64,000 nucleotides of DNA. It comes from Heligmosomoides polygyrus polygyrus (taxonomy: Eukaryota; Nematoda; Chromadorea; Rhabditida; Heligmosomidae). The position numbers and the translations under genes were made by a program. Below the pieces are notes generated by a model. That model did no database searches. It saw only the letters and a program-made list of their open reading frames with translations, and was not told where the DNA came from. How positions within the stretch are numbered: position 1 is the first letter of the stretch; every line of letters begins with the position of its first letter. Of this stretch, positions 12,001 to 20,545 are shown piece by piece. The DNA lies in NCBI GenBank assembly GCA_947396885.1, contig OX377201.1:5814934-5878933 (forward strand), read 5' to 3'.

Positions 12001-13532
12001 AGTGACGTTTGATAACATCCAAGTAATTGTAGTTTGTAATCATGCCTGTTTACCTTCATTGAATGAAGTCTCAAAAATAACTCTGAAGTTCAATGGATAG
12101 CTGGTCGATGTCATAATAGGATGCCTCTGATATATTCCCATGTAGCCGTGCCACTCTTAAGTAATCATAATCGAGCGAAGTTCGAGAAGCGGATATCAGA
12201 TTCGTGGCCATCGCCCCAAATAACCCCAATCAGGAAGTTTGGACAAAGGTGGTGACAACGCTAGTTATCGATATTGGTGGAAACCGGTCGTAATTCACCA
12301 AACGGACATCGCCACTGTGTTCAACATCTTAGATAAGCTCCGCAAGCAAAGTTTAGGCGACGATAATGTCACTCTGATAGAAATAATACCGTCGCGCACC
12401 ATTGGGCGACACGGTCCCATGAGACAGACTGGCTTTCGCGCACCATTGCGCGACATTGTCGTCAACGTGTTAACAGAGAAAATACAGCCGAAATTCCTGA
12501 GAGCGCGACTTCACACCAAGCTTATGGTGAAATCTCTGTTAAATTCTCGATAACAGGTAGGGTAAAGAAATTGCGCTCTTGTCTCGAATTCTAGACCGCG
12601 TTACTATCACCGCGTTTTTGAGAGGAATCCGGTAGTTCCCGGTATTCGCGGCAGTTTCTCTGTTAGATCGTTGTATTGTGAATCAGCATTTGAATGTTAC
12701 CGCTGTAACGTTGATGAATCTCGCTGCAGATTAGCTGTGGCGTGATTTCGAGTGAATGAGAAATCGCTTTCGAGCAGCTTATAAGAAGGAGGCACCTAGG
12801 AGTTCGTACTTACCAGGGAAGGGTCTCAGGGGGGAATGGATAGTACTGCGAGGATCTCCACCATTCATGTAGTAGAAAAACATGTTTCTTTTTTGCTGAG
12901 TCCTTGAACCCAAGGAGCTACGGGCCCTCGAAATTGGGAGTACACTACTGCCTCGTCACCCGTACCCCCCGAAAATGTTAGGTTGTTGATTAAAAATCAG
13001 TTATAAAATGCAATATTTGCAATGAAACTGAGGGCGCGTGTAGCGCAGTCGGAGGAGGCGCGACTGTCGCATGCACCCGATACCAGGTTCCTGGTTCGGA
13101 TTTCCCGCCCAGGCCAACCAAGACTTCCTTCCCTCCGGGGTAGGTGAATTGGTACCAGATGTGTCTGGGAATGATAAAGCGCTGACTTGTTCATCGGCTG
13201 GCCACCGCAATTCATTGTATGGCCAAATACGCATTCATGTCGCCTCCACGACATCCCGTAGAAGTAGAATGCGCTGGCGCATCCCAGAAGGGATTGAGTA
13301 ACGCCGTCCTTTATCTTTTATTTATCCTTTATTTTGAAACTGTAAGCTTTCCCATTTCAGATTTGGTCGGCTACCAAACCTCGACCCATACGGACGGCAC
13401 CTGTCTTTTATAGAGTACTTCTTGATCGATATTGTTTTCGCTGCTGTTAGCGTTGTTGTTGTTGTTGGTTTTGTAGTTGTTAAGATTCTCAGGAAATGTT
13501 TTTCGCTCACTGTCAAGAGTAAAAAGGATTAA
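1..13532 (+). CDS. UDP-glycosyltransferase, copy A (5' end outside window)
   Basis: Exons: <1-22, 653-807, 1953-2090, 2153-2244, 8631-8767, 8828-8913, 9818-9954, 10085-10180, 13361-13532; every junction has GT..AG and the phases join without a stop. The first piece ends in TPSYVPG; the 653 exon reads GMSTKGDRMGF; exons 8631-9954 carry the UGT signature (WVPQNALL, then THGGLGSITE, then VVIPIVVDQ), which binds the UDP part of the sugar donor. The last exon gives a hydrophobic valine-rich membrane segment and the tail KSKKD, a KxKxx-type ER retrieval signal. Family role: transfer of glucose or glucuronate from UDP-sugar to small lipophilic substrates in the ER lumen. The fourth exon follows an intron of only 62 nt, whereas the next intron is 6.4 kb and packed with repeats. 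No frameshift is seen, so the copy may be functional. Substrate is unknown. Confidence 0.9.
72..177 (+). repeat. GC-rich 106 bp dispersed repeat, copy 1
   Basis: Begins AGGCCGTCAGCAGAGTCTTG and ends TACTTTTGCCGGCA. Nearly identical to 5025-5130. It lies in the first intron of UGT-A. The AGGCC start recalls the GGCC-ended MITEs of the window, but no duplicated target site could be fixed. Confidence 0.6.
3071..4238. mobile_element. PIF/Harbinger-like non-autonomous element, 1.17 kb
   Basis: The ends are inverted copies of GGCCTATGGTATACTCCCG and are flanked by TTA on both sides (3068-3070, 4239-4241). A GGCC start with a 3-bp TWA duplication is the known PIF/Harbinger pattern. The inside is CpG-rich near both ends and carries two direct copies of a palindrome built on GCAGTGCACTGCACTGC (about 3980-4031). 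No transposase is seen. It has split a Penelope-like fragment that continues at 4245. Confidence 0.75.
4245..4820 (-). pseudogene. Penelope-like retroelement fragment, GIY-YIG endonuclease end
   Basis: Reading the minus strand gives a cysteine-rich stretch (CIACPNGKEIACM, then VFPMLCNGCGE), then RIKEHSDGLRQGN and, after a frame change, ISARRTLEALL and SPRVNRKEEYLAV. These match, from memory of the family, the C-terminal GIY-YIG endonuclease region of Penelope-like elements, which cuts target DNA for insertion. The YIGETG core is degraded to IIGCREN, so the copy is dead. The RT domain is absent. It lies in an intron of UGT-A. Confidence 0.65.
5025..5130 (+). repeat. GC-rich 106 bp dispersed repeat, copy 2
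   Basis: Same repeat as 72-177, with a few substitutions, in the same orientation. It lies in the long intron of UGT-A between exons 2153-2244 and 8631-8767. Confidence 0.6.
6120..6441 (+). mobile_element. GC-rich Harbinger-like MITE, family 1, copy a
   Basis: Flanked by TAA on both sides (6117-6119, 6442-6444). The ends are imperfect inverted repeats of GGCCnnnnGnATACTTCC type. Further copies of the same family lie at 34303-34540 and 63881-64000 (reversed). The inside shows repeated GCGATG/CATCGC motifs and no coding signal. Confidence 0.7.
6918..7278. mobile_element. GC-rich MITE with CGCACAC-type ends, family 6
   Basis: The left end AGCCCCCCACACACTTTTGC and right end (inverted) AGCCCTCCGCACACTTCTGC are flanked by TTA on both sides (6915-6917, 7279-7281). 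It is nested in the 6704-7996 element. Related sequences lie at 56405-56547, 59786-60117 and near 60300. Confidence 0.7.
7060..7112 (+). repeat. 9 bp minisatellite GCGGCAGAC
   Basis: About five tandem units of GCGGCAGAC inside the family-6 MITE. They keep several frames open, which explains the arginine- and proline-rich open frames here; these are not genes. Confidence 0.8.
9413..9535 (+). repeat. hAT-like terminal fragment
   Basis: GGGGTGCACATGAACTTTTG followed by repeated CGTTAAATTT motifs matches the left end of the element at 23525-24952. No opposite end was found, so this looks like a lone terminus inside a UGT-A intron. Confidence 0.5.
10190..11009. mobile_element. Solo LTR
   Basis: The 820 bp unit starts TGTTGCGATCG, ends GCTCGCGACA, and is flanked by GTTTT on both sides (10185-10189, 11010-11014). 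TG..CA ends and a 5-bp duplication are the mark of an LTR retrotransposon. The matching intron of UGT-B has the empty site (GTCAGTTTTCGC at about 36488). It begins 9 nt after the splice donor of exon 10085-10180. The unit is CpG-rich and contains a perfect 27 bp hairpin. Confidence 0.8.
10644..10713. repeat. Perfect 27 bp inverted repeat in solo LTR
   Basis: Arms 10644-10670 and 10687-10713 (core TCTAGTGAGCATCACGCTC) are perfect reverse complements with a 16 nt spacer. The next bases (CTGAGGCC) are also repeated in the spacer. Confidence 0.9.
11525..12725. mobile_element. Possible long CCWGG-type MITE
   Basis: Left end AGCCCGATTCCATCAACG and right end CGTTGATGAATCTCGCT are imperfect inverted repeats of the GGCC-GATTCAT family, flanked by TCTGG and GCAGA. 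Inner segments at about 12468-12555 also form an inverted pair (AACAGAGAAAATAC). The boundary call is weaker than for the short copies. Confidence 0.4.
13030..13325 (+). mobile_element. tRNA-derived SINE, family S1, copy a
   Basis: Starts GGGCGCGTGTAGCGCAGTCG; TAGCGCAGTCGG fits a pol III A box and GGTTCGGATTTCC a B box about 50 nt later. The body ends CGCCGTCCTTTATC with a short CTTTAT-type tail. Other copies: 24420-24680, 26237-26455, 36787-36985, 44695-44860, 51303-51605. It sits 36 nt before the last UGT-A exon. Confidence 0.75.
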
Positions 13533-13574
13533 TTAGGTGCTATATGATGAGATATAAATGTATGTATGTACTTA

Positions 13575-13590
13575 AATAAACTGCAATAAA
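13575..13590 (+). promoter_or_regulatory. Polyadenylation signals, UGT-A
   Basis: Two AATAAA hexamers (13575 and 13585) lie 42-58 nt past the stop codon, giving the short 3' UTR usual in nematodes. Confidence 0.6.
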
Positions 13591-13755
13591 TTTGTGCACT
13601 TTAGATCGGGTTGTCTTTGAGAGAGACTTGGGTGAATTTTTTAGTCACATTGAAATTTAGCGATCTTTTGCAGGCGAGAAATGATTAGAGCAACTAGAAT
13701 GTCATTATACGAAATGCACGATTTCCACGTCAAACTGAGCCCTTTTCAAAACTTC

Positions 13756-13826
13756 TGCGCCAGGCGGGACTCGAACTCGCATCTTCTGCTTTTCTGGCAG
13801 CGATGTTCGCCTTACACCACCGGCGC
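13756..13826 (-). tRNA. tRNA-like sequence, minus-strand member of inverted pair
   Basis: On the minus strand it folds as a cloverleaf: acceptor GCGCCGG/CTGGCGC, anticodon stem CTGC/GCAG and T arm with TTCGAGT. One T-stem pair is lost, and position 33 is A instead of U, so it is probably a tRNA-derived repeat or pseudogene. The loop would give anticodon GAA. Confidence 0.45.
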
Positions 13827-13881
13827 TGTTTGGCCGCACGTAACATCCCCATATCACGGGTGGGTGCTGACAGACCTCGAG

Positions 13882-13952
13882 GCGCCGGTGGTGTAGGGGG
13901 AACATCGCTGCCCGGAAAGCAGAAGATGCGGGTTCGAGTCCCGCCTGGCGCA
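13882..13952 (+). tRNA. tRNA-like sequence, plus-strand member of inverted pair
   Basis: Acceptor GCGCCGG/CTGGCGC, D arm GTGT/ACAT, anticodon stem CTGC/GCAG with 7 nt loop CCGGAAA, perfect T stem GCGGG/CCCGC and a canonical B box GGTTCGAGTCC. Position 33 is C, not the universal U, and anticodon GGA would need a serine-type long variable arm that is missing. It forms a palindrome with 13756-13826. Probably tRNA-derived and not a translating tRNA. Confidence 0.5.
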
Positions 13953-14650
13953 AGAGTTTTGATCGCAACAAAACATCCTTAGCATCATATAGCCTCTCTA
14001 CCAGCCGCTCCAGGCTTAAGCAAATGTGCTAAAACATTGAGCCCTTTTCATTTGAAACTGGACTGCATTCAGAACAAATTGTATTTTAAATCGTTTTCAA
14101 AAGCTATTAGAAGATTGAGTCGGAGTGTACGAGACAGCCAGCGCCTTTTCTAACAACACTGGCACGCTCCCGGAGGGTACTACAAAACCTATTAGTTACT
14201 GTAAAAGGGGAGAAAATTCATGTCCTATGGAAGGAAAGGAAAAACTGGAATGTCGTAAAGCATTGACAGATTATTTATTCAAATATTTATTTATACACTA
14301 TGTAAAGTGCGCCTCAAAATCATTCATTTATGTCAGAATATTAACGCATGTAAAAATGAAAACAATTAGAAAATGAGGAAAGAAAACTGTAATGACCAGA
14401 TTCAGCCACGAAAATCGCTCAAGTCCAGCAACATAGAGCAAACCCAGCGAAGATTAAAACACTACTGGTTGCAGAAATGCAGCCAGTCATTAAAAAAAGG
14501 CTGTTATCCGCATAATACCAAACAGAGAAAACTTAGAGGTTCGAAGAAGTAAAGAAATGTGTAAAGTTGGTGTTGGCGCATAAGTTGGCCAGGGTGCCCT
14601 CACACCTTTAGGTGTAATAGGCCATTGCTGGAACTTCGGAACACGGGTAT

Positions 14651-15838
14651 CATGGATGAGCGGATTAACCGTTATCCGTTATCCGTTATCCGGTTTCAGG
14701 TGGGTTTTGGCCTATCCGTTTTGTTGTTCGTTATCCGAGATTTTTTCGCCGGATAACGAACAACAAAATGTGGCAAGCTTGTGATTACTCAGTTGAATAT
14801 AAGGACAATTTAAAAAAATTGTCTTGTATTTTTCCATTGCCAGTCGAAATACGCTTGCAACGCCAGGTCGGTGCCTTCTCAGAGTTCTCAATGCTGTAAT
14901 TAGACTAAACTATCTAATTGCTCATAGCCCGCTTTAAGATGTTGAACACTGCCTTGCTCATTTCTACCTGTGGAGTTTTCATCAAAACTCCTTCTAGCAT
15001 AATGTACGATCTGCACAACCAGTCGACCAGTGGAGAAAAGGACAAACGTCCACACGAATCACTTCGTTTTAAGGATGTGTCAGATACTCCACATCCACAC
15101 GATTTTTATAGCGCTCTTTGAAACTATGTTTGACACTAGCAGCAATTTACAATTGACCCTTTCCATAGCAAAACAGAGCGAGTTTTATTCGATCTGGGCA
15201 AGAAATAGTGTTAAATTTTGGAAAAAAGCGAACAAAAAAGTAAACAAAAAGCGACTCGTTTTAACGACTGCCCCACCCAAGCCCAGAAATTCTCGTGGGA
15301 TCTATCCATAGTGACTTCATTGCAGCTGAAAAACGTGAATAAAGGATATAAGACGACGGCAGTGGCAGATGCGACACGCATTCTACTCCTATGTAATATA
15401 CTGGAGGCACCTTGAATGAGTATTTGGCCAGTAAAACGACTTGCAGTGGTCAGCCGATGGACAATTCAGCGCATTATCCTGCCCAGACAAGCTTGGTACC
15501 AGTGCATCGAGCCCGAAAGGATGGAAGGATGCTTTGTTGACCTGGAGGGGAAATCCGAACTAAGAAAATTGAGTCGGAGAGCATGCGACAGGCGGCCCTT
15601 CTGACTGCACCATCACGTGCCTTGAAGAAAAAACACCAATATGAATGTTAAAAGTGGCTTATTTGACATTTGACATGCGCAGTGTTACAAATACCGGTCT
15701 ACCATTGGAGAAACAATGGTTAAAAGTAGTTTTAATTTTTGTTGTTTGTTCGTTATCCGTTTTTCCGTCATTTTTGGTCAAAATTAACCGTTATCCGTTA
15801 TCCGGGTTTCTAAAAATTTTATTATACGCTCATCCCTG
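14651..15838. mobile_element. hAT-like non-autonomous element A
   Basis: Ends CATGGATGAGCG and CGCTCATCCCTG are inverted, with an 8-bp flank ACGGGTAT (14643-14650) and ACGGGAAT (15839-15846). CAGGG-type ends and 8-bp duplications are the hAT pattern. Subterminal CCGTTATCC repeats lie at both ends. No transposase is present. A SINE-like copy sits inside at 15420-15615. Confidence 0.7.
15420..15615 (-). mobile_element. Degraded S1-like SINE inside hAT element A
   Basis: Minus strand shows the SINE order in decayed form: a GGCGCATG-like start near 15600, TTCGGATTTCCCC near 15555, then GGTACCAAGCTTGTCTGG near 15490 and the TCGGCTG body near 15460. Confidence 0.45.
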
Positions 15839-16628
15839 ACGGGAATGCCAAGCACCCCCGTGGAATAGCAAATAGAATAACAGAGGAGAGATAATGTCAC
15901 GAAAAGATTAAGGAAGTGAGTGCAATGCAAATTAGATTAAGAAGGAGTATGTAGAATATCTCCAAGAAGTCTAAAAGAAGTGTTCCTTCTGTCCAAAAGG
16001 TCATCAGTATGTTATATTTCTATGATTTGTGCATGAGCACGTCTTCTATCAGATAATCGTGACTGCTGGTCGTGATAAGGAACCTTCACACCATAGATGA
16101 AGCTTCGTAGGCACTGTATAAAACGAGCTTCAACACCTCGAAACGGCCTACGGTCTTCTGGAAACAAATGGCTTTCATGTGGCATGGACACTTCTTGATT
16201 TAAATGTTCTTCTTAAAGTCATCGATCGGAAACTAGGAACTGTTTTAGCGTTACCTCTAGTCAACACATGTGGGCCACGCTGATAAGACTTAGTCGCGCC
16301 GGTCAAGTGTTGTCGCTTGGCCCACTGTCGCCGTCTTTGTTCTGCTTTAATGTGCTTTCTGGCAGAATTTTCGTATTTGATTCGTAATCCAGTGGAATAC
16401 ACAGTATTTGAGGAACGTCTTGAAAGCACTTGGTTACAGAATGTCGTAAATGGCTAGAAATTCATTAATTTGTGAGCTAAAAACGCTTTTGACTAAATGA
16501 AATAGTGCTGTAACCTCTTATAGTTTTGCCGTCGATCATCTCCAGTTAGAAAAACTACTTACTAATCATCCAAAAAACTGAAATACTCCTGACTGATTTT
16601 GAAGTTCAATCCATTCTTGCAGGAAAAT

Positions 16629-17682
16629 ATTAGGTTGTCCCATAAGTCTTCGCCGTTTTTTTTCAACGATTCACTGCAGATTTCGCCGGCGGTCTCCTGC
16701 ATAGCGCTGCACAGCTTTCGGAAGAGAATGATTTGCTCTATCAAAACATGTATTGCGTTTCTTTTTTCGTCATGAATTTTGTCAATTTTTAGGCCGTTGA
16801 AGTGAAAAGTGAAAAACTGGAAAAGTAGCCATTTGCGCACTTGTTCTCTCCGCTTAGGTTTGTAATTTTTTGCGCAGTTTTTTATAGCACTTGGAAGGCA
16901 ATGTTCTGTACTACAAGAATATGTGTTAGTGCTATTTGCTCATTTGTCCTTTATTGATTTTTAGGTCATCAAATCGGGACGTCCGAAGGAGGATGGTTAT
17001 TTTCGCCGATAGCTCCTGCTCTGTGGTTGGAATTTTTGGATTAGTGTTATATGTCATTCGAAGGAAAATGTATTGCTCTATAAGAATATGTGTCGCGTTT
17101 ATTGATTTCTTTTGAATATCAACAAAATGCCAAAAAGAGGAAAATCGTCTTCACCAACAACTCCTTCTCATTCTTCAGTTGTTGATATTCGACAGAAATC
17201 AGCGTGAGCCAATAAACGCGACACAAGTTCTTACTGAGCAAGACATCCTCTTCCAAACGACATATGACACCAAGCAAAAAAGTCCAACCACAGAACCGGA
17301 GTTTTGGTAAAAATTCGGACGGAAAAGTCGGAATTCCCAATTTGATGGCCTAAAAATCAATAAAGGGCAAGTGAGAAAATAGGACCAACACATATTCTTG
17401 TAGTACAGAACATTTTCTTCCAAGTGCTATAAAAACTGCGCAAAAAATTACAAACCTAAGCGGAGAGAACAAGTGCGCAAATGGCTACTTTTCCAGTTTT
17501 TCACTTTTTACTTCAACGGCCTAAAAATTGACAAATTTCATGATGAAAAAAGAAGTGCAATACATGCTCTGATAGAGCAAATCATTCTCTTTCGAAAGCT
17601 ATGCAGCGCTATGCTGGAGACCGCCGGCGAAATCTGCAGTGAATCGTTGAAAAAACGGCGAAGACTTATGGGACAACCTAAT
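16629..17682. mobile_element. Fold-back mariner-type MITE
   Basis: Starts TTAGGTTGTCCCATAAGTC and ends with its reverse complement, next to TA. The first ~360 bp and last ~330 bp are long inverted copies of each other; the middle repeats again around CAATAAAGGGCAA-like sequence. TTAGGTTG ends are standard for mariner. No transposase motif is present. Short open frames in the arms mirror each other and are not genes. Confidence 0.7.
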
Positions 17683-17715
17683 ATAACAATTTGACCAGTG
17701 AATTGGTAACTATTA

Positions 17716-18621
17716 GGGGGGGGGGGGGCAAAAGTAATGAGACACCCCATGCCGTGCCCATATATCTCGTGGTTGGAGTCTGGTTTCGTGCTTGTTGTAT
17801 TTGTATGTTTGTATGCTACTTACTGAAGCCCATCTGAAAAGTTACCACTTCCGCCCTTTCCAGAAGCATGCCAAAAACCCCAGCCTGTCTCATGCCGAAA
17901 CCCCAGTCTGACGAGTCGACCTGTGTCGCTCAAATCTCCCCCAATTCCCAACCCCGAGCAGCCTGGGCTCAATATTCACGCAAGATGAGAAGTACGTCTT
18001 CTACCTTAACCCTGCCAAGCAGCGAGTCTGGGTGAGGCCTGGTGAATTGTTACCGACCTTCGTTCGGCGAGATGTTCACGGCGAGAAGCCTCTTTGGAGC
18101 TTTTGGGTCTGCGCCCATGGATCGGTTTACCGGAAGCTGTTTCCCAAGAGCACCGCGATGAACTCCAAGGCCATGGTGAACGAAATGGAGGAGATGGGCC
18201 GGCGACTCGCTCTTATTCATTCGCAGCGCTTCAAGAAGGTTCTCCTCTTCGACAACGCCGCACCCCATCGGGAACAAGTAACCACGGATAAGCTTGGCCA
18301 GCTGGGCTACGTTCACATGCCTCACCCACCGTATTCGCTGGACATCTCTCCATGCAACTACCACTACTACTTGAGCCTACAGGACTTCCTAGTCGGAAGG
18401 GACACAAGAACCCAAGCAGTCTTTGACAACCATATCGAGCAGTTGATCAACACCAGGCTCAAGCAGTTCTGGAAGGATGGGATCAGGATGTGGGCTGAGC
18501 GATGGCAGCAAGGTCCCTGCCCTTAATGGCAAATACACTCCTCAGCATCGTTGAGTTGTAATTGAGTTATAAGTAGATAAAGATTTTTTTCATTTTGTCT
18601 CATTACTTTTGGCCCCCCCCC
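17716..18621 (+). mobile_element. Deleted mariner, G-tract-ended family, copy 1
   Basis: Flanked by TA on both sides. The ends are a G run followed by CAAAAGTAATGAGACA, and its inverted copy. The element is 906 bp. Only the C-terminal part of the transposase remains, with the N-terminal DNA-binding domain missing. Copy 2 at 28131-29039 has the same gap, so both come from one deleted master. Confidence 0.85.
17935..18526 (+). pseudogene. Mariner transposase, C-terminal remnant
   Basis: Open frame with FTQDEKYVFYLNP (first Asp), LLFDNAAPH (second Asp) and HPPYSLDISPCNYHYY. Spacing from second to third acidic position is 34 residues, the mariner DD34D layout. Here the third Asp is Asn, so this copy could not catalyse even if complete. 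Confidence 0.8.
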
Positions 18622-19374
18622 TAATAAACATTCCTTATTTCCAGGGTTCACTAGGTGAAAGCCAATATGCACTGCTCTCTATTTATTTCTCAATATTATG
18701 GGGGATTTATATCAATTTCTTGTTCCGTCACATATTCCCAGAATCGCTTAATTCAACACGACACACGCTCCATGTTTCACTAAGTACTTCCACAGTGTCA
18801 TCCGCTAATGAATTTAATTTCAGACACTCTCTGACATAGTTCGTTTTTTCTTCTTCTTTATACTGAACAAACGAACGTAGTTCGAATCGGTGCTCACGGT
18901 GTTGCTTGTGAAAGCAGGCTCAAAAAGACACCTGATTCCTTTCGCCGCATGATATAGAATCAAAATGCATTCGAAACAAATCTTTGACTGTAGTTCTACG
19001 CTACGACTTCTTCGTCCTGTTGAGAAAAGGATGATCAAAACACTACAGTAGCTTACAGCAGAAACCGATGTTTATTTAATTCTGTGCCGACGGTTCCTAA
19101 AGAACTAAATTTGCATAACAATCCAGGTGAAATTACAGTACTTCGCATTTCGTCTCAGTGTCCTAAGTGTTCGTTACTTTATAAAAAGTAAACTACAAGT
19201 AATAACACCAATGTGCATCGTTAAAAGACTGGTGGGAAGGCAAATAATTCCATTGCTCGGCTTGAATACCACAGTTTAATCATCTTCTCCCCTTCCTGGA
19301 GTTGTTGCCGTGCTAACAACAGTACCGGACATGTTCCTCCGTTCATTCGCCGGAAATCCCTGAAAAGTCAACAT
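18622..19374. other. Spacer without recognisable content
   Basis: AT-rich sequence between the mariner and the large palindrome. Short open frames on both strands show no family motif. I see nothing else in it. Confidence 0.5.
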
Positions 19375-19971
19375 AGGCCGCTTTGGAACGGTCCAAAGCC
19401 CCTTTTTGAATAACCTTTTTTAATGATCAAGTACTTGTAAAAAGAAACATATACTTGAGCTCAACAGCTCAAGCTCTATCTTATGACCTATAGATCTCAG
19501 TAGAGTTGAACAATGCATATAGGCCCGACAGAATCAATCGAGTGGGCGCGATAACCTGCAGAGCGATCGAGCGACAGCTTGATGAGTGAGTTTTATCCCA
19601 AATTTTTCAGCTGCCCTACTCAGGAATCGCTCTAAGACTGTCCAGCGAGCCTTTGGAGTGCGCCGTGCACAATGCATATAGGATCGAAGCATCAATCGAG
19701 GGGGTGCAATTCCTGACTAGACCAGCCGCAAATTTGTGATAAAACTCCCCAAACGCTCACTCTTCAAGCTGTCACTCGATCGCTCTGCAGGTTGTCGCGC
19801 CCACTCGATTGATTCTGTCGGGCCTATATGCATTATTCAACTCTACTGAGATCTATAGGTCATAAGATAGAGCTTGAGCTGCTGAGCTCAAATATATGTT
19901 TTCTTTTACAAGCACTTGATTTTTAAAAAAGTTATTTAAAAAGGCCGCTTTGGACCGTTCCAAAGCCGCCT
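19375..19971. repeat. 600 bp imperfect palindrome (fold-back element)
   Basis: Left arm starts AGGCCGCTTTGGAACGGTCC; right arm ends with the inverse. Arms of about 250 bp stay paired through GAGCTCAA, CTATAGATCTCAGTAGAGTT and GACAGAATCAATCGAGTGGG. The centre near 19640-19710 is unpaired. No coding sequence. Probably a fold-back transposon, but the flanks give no clear duplication. Confidence 0.75.
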
Positions 19972-20533
19972 TTTTACGTCTTGGTTTTCAAATTGTTCTT
20001 TCCGGCCAATTTTTTCGCGGCCTGTTCTCGATCATTGGTGGCACATTCCTATGGATGTATTAATAATAAATAAATAAATAAATAAATTCATGAGTGTGAG
20101 ACATTAGGTGGCAGCATTTGGACCTACTCTAGAAAAGAGGTGCTTATACAATAGCCCTTCCCCCCCCCCCTCCTCCCCGCCTGACTAGATAAGATCTATA
20201 TACTTTTCTAAGAGATCACTCACTCCAAATAAAGCGCTATAGGATTGTTCGAGGCTGTAAGAGTTCTACTGATATCAATGTCATGCTAAGATTTTACAGT
20301 CGATCATAGAATAAAACGCTGTAGTTATATTAAAAGGCCTTAAAGCCAGTGTTTATTGTGAGCGAACCGTTTCTTGTCCACGTACGTATCATTTGTGTGT
20401 GAGTATTGCTACACTTCGTCAAGTCTACGATATATGGTTGCACCTTTTCTTCAGTCCTCAGATGCGATCTAAAGCGAACAAAATTCCCTTTGATTACCTC
20501 ATAACCCAGATCGATTTCCGGATGAATCCATTT
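19972..20533. other. Upstream region of UGT-B
   Basis: Contains a TAAA microsatellite (20059-20087), a C-rich tract (20159-20178) and otherwise AT-rich DNA up to the trans-splice acceptor. The promoter of UGT-B should lie here or further upstream, but no motif is convincing. Confidence 0.4.
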
Positions 20534-20545
20534 CAACTTTCAGGC
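20534..20545 (+). promoter_or_regulatory. Probable spliced-leader trans-splice acceptor, UGT-B
   Basis: TTTCAACTTTCAG ends 2 nt before the ATG at 20546. No exon upstream is needed to complete the protein. In nematodes such a site directly before a signal-peptide start is usually an outron acceptor for spliced-leader trans-splicing. An ordinary 5' UTR intron is the alternative. Confidence 0.6.
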
